From IMG/VR virus record IMGVR_UViG_3300012920_000132, positions 1-33,450 of that record: DNA of 33,450 nucleotides; one strand, given 5' to 3'. The DNA comes from a virus. The translations under genes and the position numbers were made by a program. Shown here one piece after another: positions 1 to 9,054 of this stretch; the first letter of the stretch is position 1; each line of letters opens with the position of its first letter. The notes under the pieces are model-generated. The model worked only from the letters and a program-made list of their open reading frames with translations. It was not told where the DNA came from and did not search any database.

Positions 1-50
1 ACTGTCTTAGCAGTGATGGTAGTTACATTTACGATATTAGGTGCCGCCAT
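1..50 (-). CDS. Start of a fibre-tip/structural protein (runs off the left edge)
   Basis: An ATG at position 50, read leftwards, opens a frame that begins MAAPNIVNVTTITAKT and is open to the edge. A strong GGAGG ribosome binding site lies in the last codons of the tail fibre gene (60-56), and only one base separates that gene's stop from this start. N-termini of the type MAAPNIVNV are common in structural proteins of marine phages. The final two bases join in phase with the open frame entering from base 33450, which would give a single 167-aa protein if the molecule is circular. Function is inferred from position and the distal part only. Confidence 0.7.
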   Translation of the reverse strand, partial: MAAPNIVNVTTITAKT

Positions 51-51
51 G

Positions 52-1770
52 TTAGCCTCCAAATACAATAGCCATAGCTATCGCCTTTCCTGTTGTGGCG
101 ACATCCGCGCCGTTGATTTGAATGTTGCCAAGGAAATTGCCACCCGATGATTTAGACACCGTGTCAGCAACCGTGAATGATTTGAAAGCGTAGATGACAA
201 TCTCAGAGCCAACAGCCGCTGTCGATGCAAGCACGATGCTTGTGCCATTGGTAGAGGTGTAGTCATCGTCATGGAGAATGACACCATCCTTCACCACAAT
301 CACATTGTCTGTCGTGTAAGAGAGCGTCAGCCCATTGTCGTCAGCCCCAGAGAACGTGTCCTCTGCTGAACCTGAGACTGTGTATTCATATATGACCATT
401 GAGGCGGAGCCAGCCGCAGAGGCCGCAATCCAGTTAGCCCCGTCATAGACACGCATTTCGTTGTCGGTTGTATTAAAATATAATGCGCCTGTAACTAGCG
501 ACCCATTGTCATTGTCCGTGGCAGGGCCGTCAGTGCTTGAGTTAAATGTGCCAAAGACGCCATGCCCTGCAAATGTTGAACTAGTCCCAGAGCCAGCCGC
601 AGTAGCAGAGTTGCTCAAACTGACAGTCGTGCCGCTTATGCCGACTACGTTTGTTCCAGCAGGAATATTTGCAGAAGTTACAAGCATACCAATAGACAAG
701 CCTGTTGCGTTATCTACAGTAATATCAGCAGACCCATTTGTTGTTGTAATAGTTGGCGTCTTAGGAGTTGGCGCAGTAGCACCATCAGCCATAGTCCCCA
801 GGTATCTATCATCAAAACTATCAAGAGCCGCACCCATAGCCGCGGAGATAGCTTTCGCACTATCCCTGGCTGATGCCGCGTCTGTCGCGGCTTGTGATGC
901 ACCTTGTACTGCGCTGATGTTTGTGGCTACAGTTTGAATGGCATCAGTCGCATCCGTGCCATCTTCAATGTGAGCCAGTGTCGTGATGTCTGCGCTGATG
1001 TCTGCCAGGGTATTCATATCAGCAACAATCGCCGCAGTACCAAGAGTGTTCATATCAGCAACAGCATCAGCCGTGCCAAGGCGACCAATCTCTGTGGTCT
1101 TGCCAGAGACGTTGGCCATTGCTGTTGCGCCGATATTGGCAACCGTTGTCACGTTGCTTGAAATACCAGCCACAGTCTGAATAGCGTCTGTGGCGTCAGT
1201 ACCGTCTTCAATGTCAGCCAGGGTAGCAATATCGTCAGTGATAGCGGCCAGGCTGTTTACGTTAGATGTAGACGGGCCAGCTTCAGGCGCACCTGATGTA
1301 GAGTTGAAGGCCAGGTACTTGCCCTTCCTGTCATCAACTGAAGGCAGGGTCATGTCCAGGCTAGTCGGGTCAGAGATGTTACCAATCAAGGCGCGGTCAA
1401 CACGCTCAGAGATTTGCTGGTCAAAGATGGTCAGGGCGTCTAGCTGTTCATTGAGAGACGCGGCGGTGAGGTCACCAGCAGTAACGAAATCTGTAGTGCG
1501 TTCAATGTCTCGCGCACCGATGATAGTAATCTTGTCAGAAGCAGTAGGGGTCGAGGAAACATTCCCGCCCGTGACCAGGGTAACTGAGCCAGTCCCGTTG
1601 GCGTTGACTGTGACTGTATAGTCTGTGGTCAGGGTCAACAGGGTTGCGTTCAGATGGACGTTGATGTCAGTCTGGTCTAGGACTTCAAAGGTAAAGCTGT
1701 ACGGTCCCAGGCCGACACTACCTGTCTGCACGGTCCTCCTGGTAACAGCATTGATGTTATAGTCAGCCAT
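52..1770 (-). CDS. Tail fibre protein, T7 gp17-like N-terminus
   Basis: A 572-aa virion protein that should attach to the tail and contact the host surface. Residues 1-130 (MADYNINAVTRRTVQTG..., ending near FDQQISERVDRAL) match the T7-type tail fibre N-terminal anchoring domain. Residues about 170-290 form low-complexity repeats, with IEDGTDATDAIQTVA present twice (187-201 and 268-282), probably a trimeric coiled shaft. Residues from about 325 to the end are Gly/Ser/Thr-rich, beginning with the common FDDRYLG motif and including YFNTTDNEMRVYDGANWI, and are probably the receptor-binding part. It follows the internal virion genes as in T7. The DNA for the C-terminal part (52-780) contains no CCWGG, unlike the N-terminal part, suggesting domain exchange. 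Confidence 0.9.
   Translation of the reverse strand: MADYNINAVTRRTVQTGSVGLGPYSFTFEVLDQTDINVHLNATLLTLTTDYTVTVNANGTGSVTLVTGGNVSSTPTASDKITIIGARDIERTTDFVTAGDLTAASLNEQLDALTIFDQQISERVDRALIGNISDPTSLDMTLPSVDDRKGKYLAFNSTSGAPEAGPSTSNVNSLAAITDDIATLADIEDGTDATDAIQTVAGISSNVTTVANIGATAMANVSGKTTEIGRLGTADAVADMNTLGTAAIVADMNTLADISADITTLAHIEDGTDATDAIQTVATNISAVQGASQAATDAASARDSAKAISAAMGAALDSFDDRYLGTMADGATAPTPKTPTITTTNGSADITVDNATGLSIGMLVTSANIPAGTNVVGISGTTVSLSNSATAAGSGTSSTFAGHGVFGTFNSSTDGPATDNDNGSLVTGALYFNTTDNEMRVYDGANWIAASAAGSASMVIYEYTVSGSAEDTFSGADDNGLTLSYTTDNVIVVKDGVILHDDDYTSTNGTSIVLASTAAVGSEIVIYAFKSFTVADTVSKSSGGNFLGNIQINGADVATTGKAIAMAIVFGG
930..1260 (-). repeat. Imperfect internal repeats in the tail fibre shaft
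   Basis: The stretch encodes two copies of IEDGTDATDAIQTVA about 81 residues apart, plus a shorter duplicated unit around ADMNTL. At DNA level the two copies have diverged, but short exact repeats remain, such as GTTCATATCAGCAACA-like stretches at about 1015-1065. They are shaft-building repeats rather than a mobile element. Confidence 0.7.
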
Positions 1771-1829
1771 TGTAATACCTCTTCGCCTGTCTCAGTTCTA
1801 ACATGAAAGCCTCAAAAAATCCATCAACC

Positions 1830-4316
1830 TTATCCACCCGTTACGCCCAGGATGTTAGGGGCGCGGTCAGGGAGTGTCTGTCCTGGACGCCACCAGTAGT
1901 CCTGGTTGTAGTCTCTTTGACGGCCCCTCTCTAGCTGTCTAAACCGCTTGTAAGCGTCTGGGTCAACCATCAGCCTCAACTGGTCCAGGACAGCACGTTC
2001 AATAGCCAGGCGAAGATACCAGGTAGACGCACCAGGTAAGTTGCGTCCAAAGAAGTCTATGGTCTCTTTGCCAAGGTTAGTTTTCTCATCTCTCACAAAC
2101 TGCGCCACATTTCCGACTGTTAGGTTGCGGAGTGAGTTAAGAAACCCAACTTTAGGACCTGATGCTGTTTCTACCAGGCCACCGCCGAAACGATTGACCC
2201 CAGCAAACATGAAGTCTCCCAGGATGCCCAGGCCACCGCCAGTCAGGATAGCCGCACCCCAGAAGGACACAGTGTCCATAGGCAGTGGGTCACGGCCCTT
2301 GGTCATCTCGCGCAACTGTATAGATAGAGCCGCCATGGCAGAGGAACTGATGAGTAGGTCGGCACCGATGGCCATCTTCCTGGTTGTCCCCTTTTGGTAT
2401 ATCGCGGCCATAAGGTTGTTCTGATAGAACGTGACAGGGAAGTTTTTGAACATAGCGAACGACCTGACCAGTTCACCCGCCAAGGTTCCTGCCCTAGTGT
2501 TGCTTACCAGGGTGGTTCTGGCTCGAACTGAGCCTACAGGAACAGCCAGGTTAGTCATGCCCTGGACCATCTCCAGCATCTTGAACGCCAGTTCTCTGTC
2601 AGTTTCCATCATCTCATCAGGACGCAGGAACTTGGCACCTTTGAAGTCATATTGCTCAAAGCTGGCCATCTTGCCCCACTCAGCCTCACTGATGCCGAAC
2701 CTGGACAAAGTATCCTTGAACGGCTGGTTCAGTTGGGCATAGGGCTTGGCCGCGTTATCAGCGATGAAGCCCATGAACTCCATGCCAAAGGCCCAGCGTC
2801 CTGCCTGGGTAAATGGTGACAGGAGAGACAGGTTCATTGCAGTGTTAGCAATAGCCTCAGAAACCCTACCACCCATAATCTCACCAGCGTACCTGGCCTG
2901 GCCATAAGCAACCGATGACCAGTTCTCAGCAATAAGACCCATACGGATGGACTGCTGTTTCGTCATCTTGCCAGCAGTCATCATGGCAAAGGACTTTTGC
3001 ATTGACGACCTAAGGACAGGCATACCAGCCATGCGCTTTGCAATCCTGGTAAAGTTCGGGTCAGTAGCAATCGCCAGGATAGAAGTCGAGCCGAGGTAAG
3101 CCGCAGTAAGCAAATTGCCCAGGCCAGCAAATGTCCTGGCTACACCTTCATTCGTTGGGATGTGAGCCTTGCCACTGATATAGTCAAACATATCATCGAA
3201 CTTGTTGAAGGCCCCCTGGAGTTTAGATGAAGCCTTGTCATTGCCATTCTTCGCGTCAATCTCCTTGGCCTGTTTGGTCACCTGGGTCTTGAGAAAACGA
3301 ATAGTCGAGTTGGGGTTCGGCCCCAGGATTTCTAGCATCGCTACATCCCTGGACATCCCGTCAATGTGGTTCATCATGATTGAGAACACATCGCCGCCGC
3401 CGAACTCTTCCTGGTACTTTATCCAGGCATCTGCATCCTTGAACACCAGGAAGCGATGGTCCTGCCTTCTCCTGGCAAGTGACTTGCCCTGTCCCCCGAC
3501 AGAGGTCTCCTTAATCTTCGAGAAGCCTTCAGTCGCAATGGTCTCCCATACTTCTTCCAGTGCCTCTTCGAACTCGACCATGGTCATAGGCTTGCCAGTC
3601 TTGAAGCTGACCATCTTCTCCTCATCCAGGAGAGGCCTGACAAAAGACTTCCAGGTCTCAAGCCCTGCTTTCCTGATGGCCGAGTTGTCATGCACCTGGG
3701 GCATACCCCAGTCAGTACGCTTGGGGATGTCGCCCCCAGCCTTATTGAATGACAGCCTCAGAAACTCAGCGGCTCTTTGCCATGCCTGGGCAAGTTCCCT
3801 TGCCGCCGCGTCACCAGTGTTCTGCCCGAATATCTCACGGACCATCGGCTCATATTTAGCTTTCGCCTTCCTGGTAGTGCGGCCCAGGACCTGGGTCTTC
3901 CGCAACTGTGTAATGACATCGGACATCATAGAATGAGCCATGCCGCGAATGACTGCCTGGCGACCCACAACATTGGAGTAAGGGCTGAGACCCTTACCAT
4001 CACGCTCCAGGAACGCAATCATAGCCTCACCCTTGTTAGGGCCTTTGTATGCTTCTAGGTTCTTCAGGCTCCGTTTTAGGGTGGCCCGTTGCAATATCAT
4101 CCTGCGCTTAGTCTGGAAGGCCTCATACTCAAGAACGTCAAATGTGTCCTTCCCTGCCTTGGCATCAGCGTCAGCAGGAGACATCTTCATGTTCTTCTCA
4201 TTGTTTACCTTGAACTCAGTAAACAGTTCCCTGGCTCTCTTGGCTTGCTCTTTGGTCAAGCCGCCATTGGCTGGGCCTTCTTTCTCAGCGTTTGCGATAC
4301 AATCCAGGAGGCTCAT
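1830..4316 (-). CDS. Large internal virion protein, gp16-like (second part)
   Basis: An 828-aa protein, the last internal virion gene before the tail fibre, which is the T7 gp16 position. Its C-terminal half has hydrophobic glycine-rich segments (LGNLLTAAYLGSTSILAIA near 410, WGAAILTGGGLGILGDFMFAG near 690) alternating with amphipathic helices. That pattern is typical of ejected proteins that form a channel through the host envelope. No lytic transglycosylase motif was recognised. I chose the ATG at 4316 over an upstream in-frame GTG at 4325. The ATG overlaps the preceding stop as ATGA and has AGAGGG eight bases upstream. The gp16 role is inferred from order, size and composition. Confidence 0.75.
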   Translation of the reverse strand: MSLLDCIANAEKEGPANGGLTKEQAKRARELFTEFKVNNEKNMKMSPADADAKAGKDTFDVLEYEAFQTKRRMILQRATLKRSLKNLEAYKGPNKGEAMIAFLERDGKGLSPYSNVVGRQAVIRGMAHSMMSDVITQLRKTQVLGRTTRKAKAKYEPMVREIFGQNTGDAAARELAQAWQRAAEFLRLSFNKAGGDIPKRTDWGMPQVHDNSAIRKAGLETWKSFVRPLLDEEKMVSFKTGKPMTMVEFEEALEEVWETIATEGFSKIKETSVGGQGKSLARRRQDHRFLVFKDADAWIKYQEEFGGGDVFSIMMNHIDGMSRDVAMLEILGPNPNSTIRFLKTQVTKQAKEIDAKNGNDKASSKLQGAFNKFDDMFDYISGKAHIPTNEGVARTFAGLGNLLTAAYLGSTSILAIATDPNFTRIAKRMAGMPVLRSSMQKSFAMMTAGKMTKQQSIRMGLIAENWSSVAYGQARYAGEIMGGRVSEAIANTAMNLSLLSPFTQAGRWAFGMEFMGFIADNAAKPYAQLNQPFKDTLSRFGISEAEWGKMASFEQYDFKGAKFLRPDEMMETDRELAFKMLEMVQGMTNLAVPVGSVRARTTLVSNTRAGTLAGELVRSFAMFKNFPVTFYQNNLMAAIYQKGTTRKMAIGADLLISSSAMAALSIQLREMTKGRDPLPMDTVSFWGAAILTGGGLGILGDFMFAGVNRFGGGLVETASGPKVGFLNSLRNLTVGNVAQFVRDEKTNLGKETIDFFGRNLPGASTWYLRLAIERAVLDQLRLMVDPDAYKRFRQLERGRQRDYNQDYWWRPGQTLPDRAPNILGVTGG

Positions 4317-6460
4317 ACTACGCACCCTCTCAGTCTATCCAGCATCTGCTGGTCTTCGGCCAGTTTTTCTTTGGCAGACTTGCCACTCATTTCCCTGGTC
4401 ACAACCTGGTCGTCAATAACCTCATCAAAGAACAGGACTTCATCGTCTGGCATATTGTCGAAGTCTGTGTCTCTGGCAACTTGCTCAACGCCATCATCCA
4501 CATCTTTTGCCTGGATAGCCGTTTCCTGAGGCGCAGGGCGTGTCTGAGTGGACCCTACGGGGTCGTCTGGTAGGTTACCCCTATCCAGGTTAGCCGATGC
4601 GTCATCGGCCTTATTCATCCTCGCTATGAATTGCTCAACTGCGAGAGTATCCGCTTCATCCGCGCCTGTCCCTCTGGGCTGTCCGCGTACTGTGCTATCC
4701 TCTGGTCCGCCGCCTCGAAGTCGTAGGTCAACCCCTTCGAGGAGGTTTCTTGTGTCTTCGATGACTGGCTTGGGGTCTTCGACCCGTCCGTTGTTGTCGA
4801 TGTGCGTGTAGCCATCTGCCACTCCTTCTTCTTTTAATGTTCTGTAAGTTTGCATCGGACCATCGCCGATGCTCTTGATGTATTCATGGGGGATATAGCG
4901 ACCCGTGTTAGCGAACCGCATAAACATCCTGTTCCTGGCATTGGTGAAATTCACATCCATGCCGACCAGGTCAACCTCATAACCGTTCTTCTTCAGCTTC
5001 TGAATGATGCGTCTGATGCTGTCGGGTTTACCACCCACTTTGGGTATGACCATATTGACGCCATCTTCCAGGGCCTTGGCCATGACGATTTCTGCCAGGT
5101 ATCCACTTTCCTCATGAACAGCAGAAGCCCCGACACCATCATTGAACTCAGGCAGTATCTTTTTTGCCTCATCTGGGTCAATGATTGCGGCACCGTATCT
5201 CCTGGCAATCGGGTTAGCTATTGTAGATTTACCCGCGGCTGGTGGCCCAAGGACAACCACAGCCCTCTTGTTAAACTGGCTAGGAGCGTCAGGGATGGGC
5301 AATCCATCGTCTAAGTACCCAAGTACCTTGGCATCGTCATAGAGCCTCTGTACGGCTGTTGTATAGCCAGTAAACGTCTCTCCAGTCTTATTGTTCGTAA
5401 ACTGTCGCTCCAGGTCGTACTTGATTGACCCGTACTCAGGAGCCTTCACTGTCTCAGGAATAGAGTTCAGAGCGGCATCAGCCTTCCTGATAGCATCATT
5501 GTTCAGCAGTGTTGCCTCATCGACATTTCTGTTCAGGTCATCGACCAGCTTCAGAATATCTGCATCGGCACTTTCAGGAGGTGTAAACACATCTGGTGCA
5601 TCTGGGCTATTGATTTGAGCCAGGTCGTCTAGCTGGTCAGTAATGATGTCAGCATCAGCGGCTCTGATGCCATTGCCCCTGAAGGCTTCAATCCCACGTT
5701 TCACCTGGTCGGCGGTCAGCTTAACTCCTGTGACCCCGCCTCTCAACGCCACAGGAAAAGCTGACCCCAGGATGCCGCCAGCGGCAACATTGGTAAAAAA
5801 CTGTTCATAGGTGTAGTCCAGGCCCAGTGACTGATACCACTGCATCACACCAGCCTGGAGCATGGCCTCTGTCCCTGCGCCAATGACACCTTCTGTCAAC
5901 ATCTGACGGCCCAGGCTTGTAGTCCCTGTCCTGGCAAAAGCGGCAGGACCCATCATAAATAACTGTTCCAGGAAAGCATCGTCAGAGAAAACGCCGCCAG
6001 CAGTTCCAACGAACCCGCCAACTTTGCCCATAACTGTTTCTCTTTCCCTGGCCTCCTGCCCTGTTGTAATCGCCTCCAGGGCTTGGCTCTTGATACGCTC
6101 TTCCAGGCTCTCACGGGTCAGGTCAGCGAACTCTGGGTACAGTTCACGGTTCTCATCCAGGTGTTCGAACAACTGGTCTAGCCTGTATTCTCTCATCCTG
6201 TCGTTGTGACCAGGAGTGGCGGACATCCCAAAGTAATGACCAGGATTGATGAACTTGATGTCCTCACGCTCTTTGATTGCGTCAACCAGCGGCGCAAGTT
6301 CTTCAGTCATTAGTTCAACATAAGTGTCGATGTTTGAGCCTCTGACCTGGCTATCATAAGCCTGGCTCATGGCATCAAAAAAGCCCAGTTCCTCTCCACC
6401 GTATGCAAGGGGCGTGTCCCCTATGCCTGTGTTGTAGTATTGGTCAAAGAAGATGGTCAT
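4313..6460 (-). CDS. Internal virion protein (gp16-like first part) with a zeta-toxin-like kinase domain
   Basis: A 715-aa protein between the gp15-like gene and the second gp16-like gene, overlapping both by ATGA. Residues 1-250 are helical with hydrophobic glycine-rich segments (about 145-240), as in ejected virion proteins. Residues about 397-570 resemble the zeta toxin/UDP-GlcNAc kinase P-loop family. There is a strand-P-loop VVVLGPPAAGKST with Walker A at 405-412, then IIDPDEAKK (D428, D430), HEESGYLAEIVMAKAL (449-464), and a basic cluster R509, R511, R515 and R521 ending GRYIP. The last 130 residues are acidic and probably disordered. No antitoxin gene is visible nearby. The kinase family call is by motif; its activity and substrate are unknown. 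Confidence 0.8.
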   Translation of the reverse strand: MTIFFDQYYNTGIGDTPLAYGGEELGFFDAMSQAYDSQVRGSNIDTYVELMTEELAPLVDAIKEREDIKFINPGHYFGMSATPGHNDRMREYRLDQLFEHLDENRELYPEFADLTRESLEERIKSQALEAITTGQEARERETVMGKVGGFVGTAGGVFSDDAFLEQLFMMGPAAFARTGTTSLGRQMLTEGVIGAGTEAMLQAGVMQWYQSLGLDYTYEQFFTNVAAGGILGSAFPVALRGGVTGVKLTADQVKRGIEAFRGNGIRAADADIITDQLDDLAQINSPDAPDVFTPPESADADILKLVDDLNRNVDEATLLNNDAIRKADAALNSIPETVKAPEYGSIKYDLERQFTNNKTGETFTGYTTAVQRLYDDAKVLGYLDDGLPIPDAPSQFNKRAVVVLGPPAAGKSTIANPIARRYGAAIIDPDEAKKILPEFNDGVGASAVHEESGYLAEIVMAKALEDGVNMVIPKVGGKPDSIRRIIQKLKKNGYEVDLVGMDVNFTNARNRMFMRFANTGRYIPHEYIKSIGDGPMQTYRTLKEEGVADGYTHIDNNGRVEDPKPVIEDTRNLLEGVDLRLRGGGPEDSTVRGQPRGTGADEADTLAVEQFIARMNKADDASANLDRGNLPDDPVGSTQTRPAPQETAIQAKDVDDGVEQVARDTDFDNMPDDEVLFFDEVIDDQVVTREMSGKSAKEKLAEDQQMLDRLRGCVV

Positions 6461-9054
6461 CCACCAGCCCTCTTCAGGTCAATCAGATAAGGCTGATTGT
6501 TGGGGCCGAACAAGGTATTGCCCTTGTAGCCCAGCTTATACAGGCCATCTCCAACAGAAATCAGATAGGACTTCTTAATTACACTGAGCGGGATGTCCTG
6601 GTCATTGCCAAACCCATAAGGAGGCTGGTCGTAAGGAACAATCTCGCCGCGGTCATTTTGAGTAACAGCCAGGGCGATGACATCATCGACAGTATTCATG
6701 TTGTCAAAGATTTCATCGACCCCGCCATCACGCTTGATATTACTTGGCAGAAGGATGTTGCGCTTGTTGTAAGTGGTGAAGCCACCGAACTCTTCATCTC
6801 CTAGGATACGCATACCAGCCGCCTCTTGAAGCGCACGTTCATAGAGCCTATGGTCAAAGGCACCGCCAGCACTACCGCCTCGGCCCAGGTAGATAAGGTC
6901 AGCGACAGCAATCAGTCTGTCAGAGGTTCTAATCATCGCCTCTGAGCCGCCAGATACACCGTCCATAATTCTGACCCTGGCTGTGCGCTGGTCAGTCATC
7001 TCACCTAAGGCACGTTCCTCAGTGCCATCCTTAATGACCTTGCCACGCATTGCGGCGTCAATGATGTCTGGGGTCGCACCCGATACCATCAGGCCACCGA
7101 TATGAGCCAACTCAGGAGCGTCCTTAGAAATCTGCTTCATTACGTCCAGGGCGTTAGGACCAAACGCACCGACCACCTTCTCCAGCAATCCAGCCTGGGC
7201 TTCGATAGGAGCCTCAGACAAAGCTGTACTCAGCGCAGTCGCTTCTGACTTGGTCAGTATCTGACGAGGGATGCCATAGTGCGATGCCACTTTGTTTGCG
7301 TGTTCGACACGGCTCTGGACTGCTTCGTTGATAGCGTTAGCGTCACCGCCCAGGACAGTCTCCACGACATCAACCTTCAGGGTCACAACACCAGCACCGT
7401 TAGCCCAGGACATCGGGTCATCCTTCAGTGCTGTACGCATAGAAGTCAGACGCTTCTTCATGTCATCCAGGAGGTCGCTTTGTGCTGGAGATAGACCACC
7501 CACTTGCTGATTGATGACTGCAATCTTGTCTTCCAGGGTCATGGTGCTGTCATCAGCCACATCGTTGTAGACCTCTGACATCTTCTTCAGCATCTCAACT
7601 TCAGACCTCAATGCACCAATCATGTTCTCTGGTGCGCCTTCTGCTTCTAGCTGATTGATAGCCTCATCGACTGCACCCAGGTCTTCTTCTCTGATTTGGT
7701 CAAACCGCTGAACAACCTTCTCCAGGCTTTCAATGCTTTTGCCCACTGTCTTAGCCGCCGCACCCCACACCAGGTTCTGTTCCCTGGCGGCTGTCTCCAT
7801 AGATGACAGGCGAGACTTAACGACCTTGAGCCGCAGGATGTCATCAGGGGTCGCCCCCATATCTTTGACTTCCATGAGGCGTTGCTCTTCTGCCTCTAGC
7901 TGTTCGATGTTATAGCCCTGGATGCCCTGGAAGTATTCGATGTTCCCTTCGGCAGTTGTCAGCAAGTCCTTCAGTTCAGCAATCTTCTCCTTGTCGCCAC
8001 CCTGTTCTTCCAGGGCTGTGACACGGGAACGCAACTTGTCTACCACCTGTTGACCAGGCACACCGCCAGCAGTGACCACACTGGTTACCTCTAGCTTGAT
8101 GTCAGCCTTCAGGTTTGTAATCTCACCGTTCAGAGCCGACCTGGCTGACTTTGCCAGGGTCTCGAAGCTGTTTGCCAGGGTTTCTGCTGTACTGTCTGCC
8201 ATGCCACGGGCCAGACCTTTGCCCTTGCCAATGTCTTTGCGGAAGTCCTCTACGAACTGGAGTTGAGCCTCTGGGCTTTCCAGCCGCTCAAACTCACCCC
8301 TGGCTCTCGCAACAACAGCACGTTTCTGAGACCTAAGGCGTTCTGCCGCAATCTCTTCATCTGTAAATCCTTGACCCTTCAGATAAGCACCCATGCTGTC
8401 AAGCTGGTCATTTAGCATCTTGTCCATTGCGGCGGGGGCCATAGGAGACCTGGCAAAGTTTTCCAGGCTCTGGTTCATGACATCCAAGTTGATAGCACCA
8501 GCCGCACGGCTGGCCCTACGCTGTTCCTTGATGTAGTCCTCAGAGAAGTTCAGATACTGAGCGTTCCGATAGTTATCCAGGGTAAGCTGTAGCTTCTGCG
8601 CTGTGCCTGGGTCCAGAAGAGCCAGGGAATCGGAAAAGCCGATGACAGCCATATCCAGGCGTTCGCCTAGTTGCTGGGGGTTCTCACCCTTCTGGGTGGA
8701 ATCCAGCATGATTTCACCCATAGTCTTCTTAGCTTCGACCTCAACTTGTGCGCTAAGACCTTCGACAGCACTGGCATACGCCGCACTCTCTCGGAAGCTG
8801 AATGAAGATGGGTCACGGTCCTCCAGGCTCAAAAGGGTGCCTTTAGGGTCAGCGGCACCAGCCCGACTACCTTCAATGGTCTGGCTACGCTTTGCACTCT
8901 CGAACGCATAGTTAGAGATGCGGTCCATAGCGTTGGCGAGTGTTTGAGAAGTTCTCGCGGCCTCACGCCCCGCGGCAAAGTCTACCCTGGGAAGATTACC
9001 AGGAGCGGCAGAACGGATGGGCTGATTAGTAAGTCTGTCAAATAAATCTGCCAT
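6457..9054 (-). CDS. Internal virion protein, gp15-like
   Basis: An 865-aa, predominantly alpha-helical soluble protein, rich in Glu, Gln and Ala with extended coiled-coil-like stretches (about 300-560). It occupies the T7 gp15 slot: after the small gp14-like gene (stop and start overlap as TAATG at 9054-9056) and before the gp16-like gene (ATGA overlap). T7 gp15 is part of the internal core that is ejected into the cell ahead of the DNA. No enzymatic motif was recognised. Assignment rests on gene order, size and composition, not on a motif. Confidence 0.7.
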   Translation of the reverse strand: MADLFDRLTNQPIRSAAPGNLPRVDFAAGREAARTSQTLANAMDRISNYAFESAKRSQTIEGSRAGAADPKGTLLSLEDRDPSSFSFRESAAYASAVEGLSAQVEVEAKKTMGEIMLDSTQKGENPQQLGERLDMAVIGFSDSLALLDPGTAQKLQLTLDNYRNAQYLNFSEDYIKEQRRASRAAGAINLDVMNQSLENFARSPMAPAAMDKMLNDQLDSMGAYLKGQGFTDEEIAAERLRSQKRAVVARARGEFERLESPEAQLQFVEDFRKDIGKGKGLARGMADSTAETLANSFETLAKSARSALNGEITNLKADIKLEVTSVVTAGGVPGQQVVDKLRSRVTALEEQGGDKEKIAELKDLLTTAEGNIEYFQGIQGYNIEQLEAEEQRLMEVKDMGATPDDILRLKVVKSRLSSMETAAREQNLVWGAAAKTVGKSIESLEKVVQRFDQIREEDLGAVDEAINQLEAEGAPENMIGALRSEVEMLKKMSEVYNDVADDSTMTLEDKIAVINQQVGGLSPAQSDLLDDMKKRLTSMRTALKDDPMSWANGAGVVTLKVDVVETVLGGDANAINEAVQSRVEHANKVASHYGIPRQILTKSEATALSTALSEAPIEAQAGLLEKVVGAFGPNALDVMKQISKDAPELAHIGGLMVSGATPDIIDAAMRGKVIKDGTEERALGEMTDQRTARVRIMDGVSGGSEAMIRTSDRLIAVADLIYLGRGGSAGGAFDHRLYERALQEAAGMRILGDEEFGGFTTYNKRNILLPSNIKRDGGVDEIFDNMNTVDDVIALAVTQNDRGEIVPYDQPPYGFGNDQDIPLSVIKKSYLISVGDGLYKLGYKGNTLFGPNNQPYLIDLKRAGG

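Noticed and set aside
461-937. Plus-strand open frame of 158 codons
   Set aside because: Antisense to the tail fibre; its Val/Pro/Ala-rich product mirrors Thr/Ser/Gly codons read backwards.
3202-3936. Long plus-strand open frame of 244 codons
   Set aside because: It lies wholly opposite the gp16-like gene, which has a family-like pattern and coupled start. The antisense frame has no ribosome binding site or recognisable domain.
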